A stretch of DNA of 39,915 nucleotides from Fen-1467 sp035519475. Lineage in GTDB: Bacteria > Verrucomicrobiota > Verrucomicrobiia > Opitutales > Opitutaceae. This document shows, piece by piece, positions 24,174 to 31,927 of this stretch (positions within the stretch are counted from its first letter, which is position 1; the number at the start of each line of letters is the position of its first letter). Under the pieces are notes generated by a model. The model ran no database searches, had not been told where the DNA came from, and saw only the letters and a program-made list of their open reading frames with translations. The position numbers and the translations under genes were made by a program. The stretch lies in the NCBI GenBank assembly GCA_035519475.1, contig DATIWI010000042.1:1-39915 (forward strand). Reading direction: 5' to 3'.

Positions 24174-24457
24174 CACCTCGACTAAAAGAGACCGATTACC
24201 TCGTTGCCTGGATCCTGTTCTTCCTCTGTGCGACCGCGGGCGGATTCGTCGCCGGCGCCGTTGCCGGCGGCATTCTGGGAGGCATCCTCGGGGCGGCGGG
24301 CATCTCCCTGACGACCATCAAGGTCGTGTGCGGTTTCGCCGGCTTCATCATCGGCGTGCCGATCTCCTACCTATTCTTCCGCGTTTTTGTGGCGCATTTC
24401 ATCGTCCGCAAGCTCACCGCGCCACCAGCCGGCGTCACCCTGACGCCCCCGGTGTGA
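24170..24457 (+). CDS. small membrane protein coupled to the ACT-domain gene
   Basis: A 95-residue protein with two or three hydrophobic helices. Residues about 13-45 are Gly/Ala-rich (VAGAVAGGILGGILGAAG, a glycine-zipper-like pattern that favours tight helix packing). The next is about 50-73 (VVCGFAGFIIGVPISYLFFRVF), then a Pro/Thr tail. I recognise no family. Its ATG overlaps the stop of the ACT-domain gene (ATGA), so both are made together and may interact. Role unknown. Confidence 0.7.
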   Translation: MTPRLKETDYLVAWILFFLCATAGGFVAGAVAGGILGGILGAAGISLTTIKVVCGFAGFIIGVPISYLFFRVFVAHFIVRKLTAPPAGVTLTPPV

Positions 24458-24571
24458 CCCGTGGGCTCCCGCACCCGCCGACGCCTCCTGTCGGTGCATT
24501 GCAGTCGTCACTTGATGGCTGATCGACTCGGTTCTTCCGCCAGGCAAGCACCAGCTGGCGCCTCTCCGAGG

Positions 24572-24592
24572 ATGTCACGTATTACGTGACAT
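24572..24592. promoter_or_regulatory. perfect 21 bp palindrome, candidate operator
   Basis: ATGTCACGT (24572-24580) and ACGTGACAT (24584-24592) are exact reverse complements around ATT. It lies in the 442 bp gap between the small membrane protein (end 24457) and the fused E1 gene (start 24900), about 310 bp before the latter. Apart from this palindrome I see nothing definite in the gap: no promoter I trust and no terminator. A palindrome of this size can occur by chance about once in a window of this length. Confidence 0.3.
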
Positions 24593-24899
24593 TCCGCCCC
24601 GCGTGGCGGTTGGTGCCGCAAATCGTCGTAGGTGGTATTCGATCAGGTGGAGCGATACCCCACAGAAGACCGCCCCTATCGATTCTCGGCCCGCCCTCCA
24701 ATCTCCGCAGCAGCCCGCTGACCTCCACCGAACGGAGAGGGCACCGCCGGCCGGCAGAGCCGATCCGCGTCCTTCCCTTGGCACCGTGGGCGTCTTGGTG
24801 GTGAGAGATCGCCGCGCCGGGCCTGCCCGGCACGCAAATCCGTTCTCCACCTAACGGGCTTGCACGGGGCGGGACGGATTGCCACCGTCGGGGCCCAGC

Positions 24900-27008
24900 A
24901 TGGTTTATCCCAAACCTCCCGCGATCCTGCAGGGGCGCGATTTGCGGCCCGCGGATCTCGCCGCCGACCTTCCCGGAGCCCTCCTCCGCACCTACGCTTG
25001 GATGCAGCTCGCCCGCACCGCCGACAACCGCATCCTCGAGCTCTTCCGCCAGGGCCTCATCCGCGGCACCGTCACGGGCGGCCAGGGCAACGAAGGCCTG
25101 ATCGTCCCCCTCGCGCTGCTGGCCGACAAGGCGGTTGATGTGATCTCCATCACGCACCGCGGTCTCGGCGCGCACCTCATCTGGAGCGGCCACCTCGTCG
25201 ACCACCTCAACCAGTATTTCGCCAACGCCGCCAGCCCCACCAAGGCGCGCGAGGGCAATGTCCACCACGGCGACCCGAAGAACCGCTCCCTGCCGATGAT
25301 CAGCCACCTCGGCATCATGGTCTCCAACGTCGTCGGCGCCACCGATTCGCAGCGCCGCTTCGGCCGGCCCGCCATGGGCTTCGCCTTCCTCGGCGACGGC
25401 TCGAGCAGCAAGGGCGACGTGCACGAATCGCTCAATCTCGCCACCCTGCTCGGCCTGCCGATCCTGTTTGTCGTCGAAAACAACCGCTATGCCTATTCGA
25501 CGCCGGTCAGCGAGCAATACGCCGGCAACGTCGAGCTGTGGCGCCGCGCCGCCGGCTACGGCATCGAGGGCTGGGCCCTCGATTGCACCGCCGATGTCGC
25601 CGTCACGCTCAAAACTTTTGCCGCCGCCATCGACCAGGTCCACCGCACCGGCCGGCCGCTGCTGCTCGAGGCGCACACGCTGCGCCTGCGCGGCCACGCC
25701 GCCTACGACACCTGCGATTACCTGAAACCGGGCGAGTCCGATGCCATGTTCGCGGCGGATCCGCTGCCGAAGCTGCGCGCGCGCCTCGCCGCCGAAGGCC
25801 ACGCCGCCAAACTCGACGCGCTCGACGCCGAGCTCGGCGCCTATGTCGAAACCTGCCTCAAAGTCGCGATGGCCGTGCCGCGCCCCGACCCGGCGGGGAT
25901 GGAGAACGACCTGTTCGCGCCGCCCGGCCCGCCGAGGCCGTGGGTCCCTTCCATCGATTCGGAAGACAAAGGTCAGAAGTCGGAGGACGAAGCTCGGAAG
26001 CCGGAACCGGGAACCGAGAACCGGGAACCGAAGACCGAAGTGGTCACCCTGGCGCAGGCGCTCAACCGCGCGCTGCGCAAAATCCTCACCGAATGCCCCG
26101 AGTCGCTCGTCCTCGGGCAGGACATCGCGACCTATGGCGGCGCCTTCAAGGTCACGGAGGGCCTGCTCAAGGATTTCGGGCGGCCGCGCGTGCTCAATAC
26201 GCCCCTCTCCGAAAGCGGCAGCACCGGCTACGCCATCGGCCTCGCCCTCAACGGCCACCGGCCGATCGAGGAATTCCAGTTCGCCGATTTCTCCACCGAG
26301 GCCACGACGCAGATCGTGCTGAACGCGGCGACCTTCCATTTCCGTTCGGGCGCCGCCGTGCCGCTCGTGCTGCGTCTACCCTGCGGCGGCGGACTCACCT
26401 TCGGCTCGTTCCACTCGCAGGAGCTGGAGTCGTTCTACCTCGCCATCCCCGGCCTCAAGGCACTGTACCCCAGCAATCCGCAGGACGCCTTCAACGCGCT
26501 GCTCGCCGCGTTCGAGGACGGCAACCCCGTCCTGCTTTTCGAGCACAAGGGTCTTTACCGCCGCGGCAAGCAGCCCATCACCTGGGATCCCGACTACCGC
26601 GATGTCTGGAACCCGAAGCGGGTCCGGCCCGGCGATTTCGCGACCCTCGTCACCTACGGCGAGATGGTGCACCTCGCCGGTGAGGTCTGCGACTACTTCG
26701 CCGCTGAATACGAGCGCCGTTTCGAGCTCTGGGACCTGCGCGGACTCTCGCCGCTCCGGCTCGAGGCGATCAAGGAATCGCTGGCGCGCACCCACCGGCT
26801 CATCGTCCTGCACGAGGGCCGGCTCACGCACGGCTTCGGCGCCGAGTTGGTCGCCCGGCTCACCGGCGAACTCTTCTACTCGCTGGAGGCGCCGCCGCTG
26901 CGCCTCGGCGCGCTCGACCTCCCCGTGCCCTTCGCGCCGGAGCTGGAGGCCGTTTTCCGCCCGACCAAGGACAAGGTGATCGCCGCCATCGCCAACTGGC
27001 TGGGCTGA
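24900..27008 (+). CDS. 2-oxoacid dehydrogenase E1, fused alpha and beta subunits
   Basis: A 702-residue protein. Residues 1 to about 350 are an E1-alpha unit with the thiamine diphosphate motif GDGSSSKGD (165-173) ending in VVENNRYAYST, and GNVHHGD and ITHRGLG in the channel region. Residues about 382-702 are an E1-beta unit (LAQALNRALRKILTE, DIATYGGAFKVTEGL, NTPLSESGSTGYAIGLAL, FQFADF). Such fusions occur in Bacteroidota and related groups and mostly serve branched-chain 2-oxoacids (or pyruvate), passing the acyl group to a lipoyl E2. No E2 or E3 gene is in the window. The linker (about 354-380) is hydrophilic and encoded by repeats; see the repeat at 26003. I chose ATG 24900; the open frame extends seven codons upstream. 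Confidence 0.92.
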   Translation: MVYPKPPAILQGRDLRPADLAADLPGALLRTYAWMQLARTADNRILELFRQGLIRGTVTGGQGNEGLIVPLALLADKAVDVISITHRGLGAHLIWSGHLVDHLNQYFANAASPTKAREGNVHHGDPKNRSLPMISHLGIMVSNVVGATDSQRRFGRPAMGFAFLGDGSSSKGDVHESLNLATLLGLPILFVVENNRYAYSTPVSEQYAGNVELWRRAAGYGIEGWALDCTADVAVTLKTFAAAIDQVHRTGRPLLLEAHTLRLRGHAAYDTCDYLKPGESDAMFAADPLPKLRARLAAEGHAAKLDALDAELGAYVETCLKVAMAVPRPDPAGMENDLFAPPGPPRPWVPSIDSEDKGQKSEDEARKPEPGTENREPKTEVVTLAQALNRALRKILTECPESLVLGQDIATYGGAFKVTEGLLKDFGRPRVLNTPLSESGSTGYAIGLALNGHRPIEEFQFADFSTEATTQIVLNAATFHFRSGAAVPLVLRLPCGGGLTFGSFHSQELESFYLAIPGLKALYPSNPQDAFNALLAAFEDGNPVLLFEHKGLYRRGKQPITWDPDYRDVWNPKRVRPGDFATLVTYGEMVHLAGEVCDYFAAEYERRFELWDLRGLSPLRLEAIKESLARTHRLIVLHEGRLTHGFGAELVARLTGELFYSLEAPPLRLGALDLPVPFAPELEAVFRPTKDKVIAAIANWLG
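26003..26037 (+). repeat. heptanucleotide tandem repeat inside the E1 linker
   Basis: Five consecutive 7-mers: GGAACCG, GGAACCG, AGAACCG, GGAACCG, AAGACCG. They are preceded from about 25965 by a looser run of related words (GGTCAGAAGTCGGAGGACGA). The array lies exactly in the linker between the alpha and beta units, so its total length preserves the frame. It encodes residues such as EPGTENREPKTE. Confidence 0.8.
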
Positions 27009-27063
27009 GCGGGATCGATTTCGGATTCGCGCTTTTCGCCCGATCCCTGTTTGCTGGGTTCGC

Positions 27064-27603
27064 TTGAAATCCAAACGCTCCCGCCCGCGCCCCGGTATTT
27101 CGGCTGCGGCCCCGCGTCGGCCCCGCGCGGCGTGGACGCGCATCCGACTCTTCGCGATGGACGTCGATGGCATCCTGACCGACGGCACGGTCACCATCCG
27201 CTCCGACGGCACCGAGGCGAAGACGTTTTCCATCCTCGACGGCCTGGGTCTTGTGCGCTGCCGCGATGCCGGCATCGTCCTCGCCTGGATTTCCGGCCGG
27301 ACTTCGACCGCCTCCGCCGTGCGCGCCACCGAACTGCAGATCCCCCACCTGATCCAAGGGCGGGTCGACAAACTCACCGCGCTCAAGGAGCTCGCGGGGC
27401 GCCTCGGCGTCGCCGCCGCGGAGGTCTGCTACATGGGCGACGATGACGTGGACGCCCCCGCGCTCGCCTGGGCCGGCATGGGCGTGACCGTGCCCGGTGC
27501 GGTGCCCGCGGCGCGGGCGGCGGCGGACTACGTCACGCGGCGCGCCGCTGGACACGGCGCCGTGCGCGAAGTCTGCGATCTGCTCCTCCACCGTCCGGTC
27601 TGA
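27064..27603 (+). CDS. kdsC: 3-deoxy-D-manno-octulosonate 8-phosphate phosphatase
   Basis: A 179-residue HAD phosphatase of the KdsC type, which removes phosphate from KDO 8-phosphate to give KDO for the lipopolysaccharide core (cytoplasm). Motif I is MDVDGILTDG (residues 32-41), with the nucleophile and acid Asp and the LTDG typical of KdsC. Substrate-loop residues SDGTEAKTFSILDGLG follow, then SGRTS as motif II and YMGDDDVDAPAL (about 123) as motif IV. The capless length is normal for the tetrameric family. The start is TTG at 27064; ATG at 27157 would remove the first strand. The basic 25-residue N terminus (KSKRSRPRPG) is an unusual extension. It heads the lpt block. Confidence 0.9.
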   Translation: MKSKRSRPRPGISAAAPRRPRAAWTRIRLFAMDVDGILTDGTVTIRSDGTEAKTFSILDGLGLVRCRDAGIVLAWISGRTSTASAVRATELQIPHLIQGRVDKLTALKELAGRLGVAAAEVCYMGDDDVDAPALAWAGMGVTVPGAVPAARAAADYVTRRAAGHGAVREVCDLLLHRPV

Positions 27604-27612
27604 CGCTTTGCC

Positions 27613-28074
27613 GTGCCCACCGTTCGCGCCCTTCTCGCCGCAACGCTCTGCGCCTCCGGTCTCGCCGCCGCCTGCCTGCGCGGCGCCGACGAGCGGCCCA
27701 CCGCGCTCACGACCGACGCGCCGATCGTCAACTTCAGCGTGCCCACGTTCACCAAGGACGGCCACCGCTCCTGGCTGTTGCGCGGCTCCCAGGGTCTGGT
27801 GATCAGCGAGGACCAGATCGCCGTCACCAATCTCAACCTCACCGTCTTCACGGGCGATGCCTCGGACCGTGTCGATGCCGTCTTTCTCAGCCCGACCGCG
27901 ACGGCGTTCCTCCCCGAGGCCCGGGTCAGCGGCGCCGGGCGCGTGCGCCTCATCAACGATGACCTTGAGGCGACGGGCGAAGATTGGTCCTATGACCACC
28001 GCCAGAAAAAGGTTTCCATCCGGAAATCCGTCCACGTAGTTTTCCATGCCCAGCTGAACGATGTTCTCCGATGA
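27613..28074 (+). CDS. lptC: LPS export protein LptC-like
   Basis: A 153-residue exported protein beginning at GTG 27613, nine bp after kdsC. The N-terminal PTVRALLAATLCASGLAAAC is a membrane anchor or, because of LAAAC, possibly a lipoprotein signal; LptC of Proteobacteria is an inner-membrane anchored protein. The mature part is beta-type: FSVPTFTKDGHRSWLLRGSQGLV, NLNLTVFTGDASDRVDAVFLSP and VSGAGRVRLINDDLEATGEDWSYDHRQKKV. The last part matches the OstA/LptC jelly-roll pattern (V-x-x-x-G-W-x-Y-D). LptC takes lipopolysaccharide from LptFG and passes it to LptA. Its stop overlaps the lptA start (ATGA). Confidence 0.82.
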   Translation: MPTVRALLAATLCASGLAAACLRGADERPTALTTDAPIVNFSVPTFTKDGHRSWLLRGSQGLVISEDQIAVTNLNLTVFTGDASDRVDAVFLSPTATAFLPEARVSGAGRVRLINDDLEATGEDWSYDHRQKKVSIRKSVHVVFHAQLNDVLR

Positions 28075-28634
28075 CGCCCCGCTGTCGCGCCGCCCTCGCC
28101 TGTCTCCTCCTCGTCCCGCCCGGGGCGTCCCTCCGCGCCGCGGAAGCGCCCCCGCCGCCCGAGACGGTCATTGAAAGCCAGTCGCTGGACATGCGCAGCA
28201 CCGACACCGAGACGATCTCGGTCTTCACGGGCAACGTCACCGTCACGGGCAACGAGATCCGGATCACCTGCGACCGGCTGGATGTCGTGTCGTTGCGCAA
28301 GGGTGACCGGCAGGACACCGTGGGCAAACAGGACCGTTTCAAATCGCTGATCGCCACGGGCAAGGTGCGCATCGTGCAGGGCGATCGCGAGGCCACCTGC
28401 GAGCGCGCCGAAGTGCTCCCCGGCGCCGACACCATCACCCTGACCGGCCGCCCGATGGTGGTCGACCGCGGCAACAACTCGACCGCCACCGGTGAGCCCC
28501 TGATCCTCCATCGCGGCCAGCGCCGCGTCGACGGCACCAACGTCCGGATCACCCTGCCGCCCTTGAAGGACCTCGGGTTCGACAAGAACCAGCCCCCGCC
28601 CGCCCCGGCTCCCGAACCGACCCGGCAGCCCTGA
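28071..28634 (+). CDS. lptA: LPS transport periplasmic protein LptA/OstA-like
   Basis: A 187-residue periplasmic protein with signal peptide MTPRCRAALACLLLVPPGASLRAAE (cut expected near residue 23). The OstA-like domain shows repeated beta-jellyroll units: SQSLDMRSTDTETISVFTGNVTVTGNEIRITCDRLDV, then IATGKVRIVQGDREATCERAEVLPGADTITLTGRPMVV. These match the LptA pattern of V-x-G-x-V hairpins that build the lipopolysaccharide bridge to the outer membrane. The C-terminal PPPAPAPEPTRQP tail is an addition. It overlaps lptC by four bases, and lptB starts two bases after its stop, so the three are one operon. Confidence 0.87.
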   Translation: MTPRCRAALACLLLVPPGASLRAAEAPPPPETVIESQSLDMRSTDTETISVFTGNVTVTGNEIRITCDRLDVVSLRKGDRQDTVGKQDRFKSLIATGKVRIVQGDREATCERAEVLPGADTITLTGRPMVVDRGNNSTATGEPLILHRGQRRVDGTNVRITLPPLKDLGFDKNQPPPAPAPEPTRQP

Positions 28635-28636
28635 GC

Positions 28637-29365
28637 ATGGAACCCGCCTCCATCCGCACGGACGGCCTCGTGAAGGTCTTTGGCCAGCGCGCCGTCGTCA
28701 ACGGCGTCAGCCTGCGGGTGGACGCCGGTGAGATTGTCGGCCTGCTCGGCCGCAACGGCGCGGGCAAGACCACGACTTTCTACATGATCGTTGGCCTGGT
28801 GCCGGCCACGCGCGGGCGCGTCTTCATCAACGGCACCGACGCCACGCGCCTGCGCATGCACCGGCGGGCGCGGCTCGGCATCGGCTATCTGCCGCAGGAG
28901 GCATCGGTTTTCCGCAAGCTGACGGTGGCGGAGAACATTCTCGCCATCGTCGAGACGCTGCCCATCGCCCGGCGCGACCGGCCCGAGCACGTCCGCCGCC
29001 ACCTCGACGAGCTCGGCCTCGCCCACTTGGCCCCGCAGCGCGCCTACACCCTCTCCGGCGGGGAGCGCCGCCGCCTCGAGATCGCCCGCGCCTTGGTCAC
29101 GACGCCGCGATTCCTGCTCATGGATGAGCCGTTCAGCGGCATTGACCCGATCGCCGTCGCCGACGTGCAGAAGATGGTGCGGCACCTCAAGGAGCGCGGC
29201 ATCGGCGTGCTCATCACCGACCACCAGGTCCGGGAGACCCTCAACATCGTGGATCGCGCCTACATCATCCACGAGGGGCGTGTGATCGCCGAGGGCCCGC
29301 GGGATGACCTCATCAATGACGCCAAGGTCCGGGAATTCTACCTCGGCAAGGACTTCAACCTCTAG
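28637..29365 (+). CDS. lptB: LPS export ABC transporter ATP-binding protein
   Basis: A 242-residue ATPase, the usual size of LptB. Walker A is GRNGAGKTT (39-47), the Q-loop PQEASVFRKLTVAENI (about 92), signature LSGGERRRLEIARAL (about 138), Walker B FLLMDEPF (about 158) and the H-loop ITDHQVRETL (about 194). The words LPQEASVFRKLTVAENILA, FSGIDPIAV and the C-terminal AKVREFYLGKDFNL are specific to LptB and not to general ABC ATPases. It powers extraction of lipopolysaccharide by LptFG at the inner membrane. lptF and lptG are not in the window. Confidence 0.95.
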   Translation: MEPASIRTDGLVKVFGQRAVVNGVSLRVDAGEIVGLLGRNGAGKTTTFYMIVGLVPATRGRVFINGTDATRLRMHRRARLGIGYLPQEASVFRKLTVAENILAIVETLPIARRDRPEHVRRHLDELGLAHLAPQRAYTLSGGERRRLEIARALVTTPRFLLMDEPFSGIDPIAVADVQKMVRHLKERGIGVLITDHQVRETLNIVDRAYIIHEGRVIAEGPRDDLINDAKVREFYLGKDFNL

Positions 29366-29417
29366 GCTGGCGCCCCCTGGCCACTTCGTCATTAATTGTC
29401 CGGTCGTCTCCCGCCCC

Positions 29418-30443
29418 ATGCCCAAAGCCATCCACGGCATCACCGTCGCCCACTTCTTCGAGACCTACGGGGCCAAGCTGAAGCTCGAGCTCGTCACCGG
29501 CCGCGAGGGCCTGCACCGGTTGATCCGCGAACCCGCCATCAACCGCCCCGCGCTCGCGCTCACCGGGTTCTTCAAATACTTTGCGAACAAACGCATCCAG
29601 GTGCTGGGCGCCGCGGAGATGACGTTTCTGCGCACGGTCGGCGAAGAGATTCAGCGCAGCGTCCTCAACGGCATGATCGACCGCCACATTCCTTGCTTGA
29701 TCCTCACCCGGAACTTCAACTTCCCGCGGCCCATGCTCGAAGTGGCGAAGGAGCGGCGCCTGCCCGTCTTCCGTACGCCGATGATCACGATGAATTTCGT
29801 GAATACCGCCACCCTCTTCGTCGACAACGAGTTCGCACCCGCGGCCACCGAGCAGGGCACGACCGTCGACATCAAGGGCGTCGGCGTGATCATCCGGGGC
29901 GACAGCGGCGTGGGCAAATCCGAGTGCGCCCTCGCCCTCGTCGAACGCGGCCACAGCCTCGTCGCCGACGACATCACCATGATCAGGCTGCTGGACGAGC
30001 GCGAGCTCATGGCCAGCAGCCGCCCCCTCAGCCGGGGCTACATGGAATGCCGCGGCATCGGCATCATCAACATCGCCGAGATGTTCGGCATCAAGAGTGT
30101 CCGGCTGGAGAAGCGCATCGACATGGTCGTCACCCTGCGGATGTGGACGCCCGACGCCGTGGAGGAGCGCACCGGCCTCGAGGAGAACTTCTACGAGATT
30201 CTCGGCATCAAATTGCCCCACATCGAGCTGTTCGTGCGGCCCGGCCGCGATATCGCGCGGCTGGTGGAGGTCGCCGCGATGGTGCAGGCGCTCAAACGCA
30301 TGGGTCACGATGCGGCCAAGGACCTCAACGAACGTCTCATCGCCCACATGACCGCGTCTCCCGAAGCGGCGAAGACCAAGACTCTCAAATTCAGCGCCAC
30401 GCCCTTCCCGCGGGAGGAGCCCAGCCGCCGTAGCCCGCCCTAG
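29418..30443 (+). CDS. hprK: HPr kinase/phosphorylase
   Basis: A 341-residue protein that phosphorylates and dephosphorylates HPr on a Ser residue, the control point of carbon catabolite repression in Firmicutes and of PTS-linked control elsewhere (cytoplasm). The N-terminal DRTGG-like domain runs to about 130 (RPALALTGFFKYFANKRIQVLG). Walker A is GDSGVGKS (161-168). The HprK signature RGIGIINIAEMFG (about 212-224) follows, and then HPr-binding and hexamer regions IKSVRLEKRID and RPGRDIARLVEVAAM. The ATG at 29418 is preceded by CCGCCCC; the frame is open 114 bp upstream without family resemblance. In Proteobacteria hprK also lies downstream of lptB, but there rpoN, hpf and ptsN come in between; none is here. 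Confidence 0.93.
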   Translation: MPKAIHGITVAHFFETYGAKLKLELVTGREGLHRLIREPAINRPALALTGFFKYFANKRIQVLGAAEMTFLRTVGEEIQRSVLNGMIDRHIPCLILTRNFNFPRPMLEVAKERRLPVFRTPMITMNFVNTATLFVDNEFAPAATEQGTTVDIKGVGVIIRGDSGVGKSECALALVERGHSLVADDITMIRLLDERELMASSRPLSRGYMECRGIGIINIAEMFGIKSVRLEKRIDMVVTLRMWTPDAVEERTGLEENFYEILGIKLPHIELFVRPGRDIARLVEVAAMVQALKRMGHDAAKDLNERLIAHMTASPEAAKTKTLKFSATPFPREEPSRRSPP

Positions 30444-30474
30444 GCCGGCTCAACCCACGCCCCCGCCTCAACCC

Positions 30475-31221
30475 ATGCCCCCCCTTCGCGCCGACGGCCG
30501 CCGCGCCGACCAGTTGCGTCCGGTGAGCTTCGTGGCCGGCCCCGCCCCCTATGCCGCCGGTTCGGTCCTGGTGCGCTTCGGCGCCACCCAGGTGATCTGC
30601 GCCGTCACGATCGAACCCAAGGTGCCCACCTGGATGAAACAGCAGGGCGTCGCCGGCGGCTGGCTTACCGCCGAATACTCGATGCTCCCCTACAGCACGC
30701 TCGAGCGGAAGCCGCGCGACATCAGCCGGGGCAAGCTCGACGGCCGCACCGTCGAGATCCAGCGGCTGATCGGCCGCTCGCTGCGCGCCGTGCTCGATCT
30801 CAAAAAGCTCGGCGAGAATACGCTGTGGATCGATTGCGACGTGTTGCAGGCCGACGGCGGCACGCGCACCGCCTCCATCACGGGGGCCTATCTCGCCGCC
30901 CGCCTCGCCGTCCAGCAGCTCCTCGATGCCCACCGTATCCCGGAGAATCCCCTCGTCGATTCGGTCGCGGCCGTAAGCGTGGGGTTGCTGCAGGGGCGCG
31001 AAATGCTCGACCTCGCCTACGTCGAGGACAAGGACGCCGAGGTCGATTTCAACGTGGTCATGACCGGGCGCGGGCTATTCGTCGAGGTGCAGGGAGCGGG
31101 AGAGGAGGCGACGTTTTCCCACGACCAACTCGATAGCCTGCTGGCGCTGGCCCAGCGGGGTCTCGTGGAGCTCGCCGCGCTGCAGACCGCTTTCCTCACG
31201 CAGCAACTGCTGAAGAAATGA
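30475..31221 (+). CDS. rph: ribonuclease PH
   Basis: A 248-residue phosphorolytic exoribonuclease that trims the 3' ends of tRNA precursors and structured RNAs. The family blocks are in order: RADGRRADQLRPVSF start, GATQVICAVTIE, GGWLTAEYSMLPYSTLERKPRDIS (about 61), RTVEIQRLIGRSLRAVLDL (about 91), CDVLQADGGTRTASITGAYLA (about 122), LDLAYVEDKDAEVDFNVVMTG and VEVQGAGEEATFSHDQL (about 205). Phosphate-binding Arg residues in ERKPR and GGTRT are present. Usual length is about 240. It follows hprK after 31 bp. The stop is followed by GC-rich hairpin sequence before the convergent YhcH gene. Confidence 0.95.
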   Translation: MPPLRADGRRADQLRPVSFVAGPAPYAAGSVLVRFGATQVICAVTIEPKVPTWMKQQGVAGGWLTAEYSMLPYSTLERKPRDISRGKLDGRTVEIQRLIGRSLRAVLDLKKLGENTLWIDCDVLQADGGTRTASITGAYLAARLAVQQLLDAHRIPENPLVDSVAAVSVGLLQGREMLDLAYVEDKDAEVDFNVVMTGRGLFVEVQGAGEEATFSHDQLDSLLALAQRGLVELAALQTAFLTQQLLKK

Positions 31222-31261
31222 ATCGCGGCCCCGGTGGGCCCGGGGTGTGAGTCTCCCTCGC

Positions 31262-31282
31262 CCCGCCGCCGGGCGCGGCGGG
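31262..31282. terminator. GC hairpin between convergent genes
   Basis: CCCGCCGC (31262-31269) pairs with GCGGCGGG (31275-31282) around CGGGC, in the gap between rph and the convergent YhcH gene. Eight perfect base pairs but no T tract on either strand; probably a bidirectional transcription or mRNA-stability element. Confidence 0.4.
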
Positions 31283-31313
31283 CAGGGCGCAACGGCTTGG
31301 GGCGCCGGCAGGA

Positions 31314-31811
31314 TCACCGCGAAACCGGCACCTTGACGACCGTCTTGCGAACGAGCTGCGGCCGCTTCACCGCGAGCGCAGGCATGTGCGCGTCCTCGGG
31401 CCAGAACACCGCCACGTCGGCCGCCCGCGCCCGGAGCACGGACGCGGCGTCGGTGTCGGCGTACTTCGTCAAATCACGGCTTGCCTCGTAGGCCTGCACG
31501 ACGGTCAGGCGCGCCGCGGGCGCAACCTCCATCAATTCTTCCCCCGCCACCATCACCTGTACGTCGATGAACTTGCGGTGCGTTTCGAAAAAGGCTTCCG
31601 GGCGGCGCTTCGTCTCATAGGCCATCTCGATGGCGTGCGCCCCGCCGCCCAGCTCGTGGCGGTGCACGGTGCCGCCGGCCAGTCCCGCGATGCGCGCATG
31701 GGTTTCCGAGCCCGGCGTCAACGCCTCCACCGCATAGTCCAGCGCGGCGCGCAATTCCGGAAACGGGGCGCACTGTGCCCGCACCGCGGCACAGGATCCA
31801 AACATAGCCAT
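31314..31811 (-). CDS. YhcH/YjgK/YiaL family protein (DUF386)
   Basis: A 165-residue cupin-like protein. HRHELGGGAHAIEMAYETKRRPEAFFETHRKFIDVQVMVAGEE contains the family core: E-T-H-R-K-F-I-D-V-Q-V, with His and Glu residues that bind a metal in structures of the family. Further on, VFWPEDAHMPAL and VRKTVVKVP close the domain. YhcH of E. coli lies in the sialic acid operon and has been linked to anomerisation of N-acetylneuraminate-type sugars; other members have varied sugar contexts. No sialic acid gene is in the window. I chose ATG 31811 because MAMFG aligns with the usual MIFG start; an ATG at 31880 is in frame but adds atypical sequence. Confidence 0.85.
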   Translation of the reverse strand: MAMFGSCAAVRAQCAPFPELRAALDYAVEALTPGSETHARIAGLAGGTVHRHELGGGAHAIEMAYETKRRPEAFFETHRKFIDVQVMVAGEELMEVAPAARLTVVQAYEASRDLTKYADTDAASVLRARAADVAVFWPEDAHMPALAVKRPQLVRKTVVKVPVSR

Positions 31812-31927
31812 GGGGGGAGTGGAGCGCGCCCACCGGGCGCCCGCAAGGTTATACCTCGCCCCCGGAAAGACGGATTTCATCTAAAGCATTGCGATGCCGC
31901 GCGATTTGGGCTCTGGTGGTTCAGCCC

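Noticed and set aside
24555..24625. Possible remnant of a REP-associated tyrosine transposase (frame reading RLSEDVTYYVTFRPAW)
   Set aside because: The YYVTFR word recalls the start of such transposases, but the frame continues as low-complexity sequence without the HUH motif or catalytic Tyr. One short word is not enough.
25960..26040. CRISPR or minisatellite interpretation of the heptamer arrays (also 38152-38221)
   Set aside because: Units are seven bases without spacers, are degenerate, and are translated in frame. There are no cas genes.
31841..31860. TATAAC on the - strand before the YhcH gene as a -10 element
   Set aside because: No -35-like hexamer was found at a suitable distance, and the position fits only one of the possible start codons.
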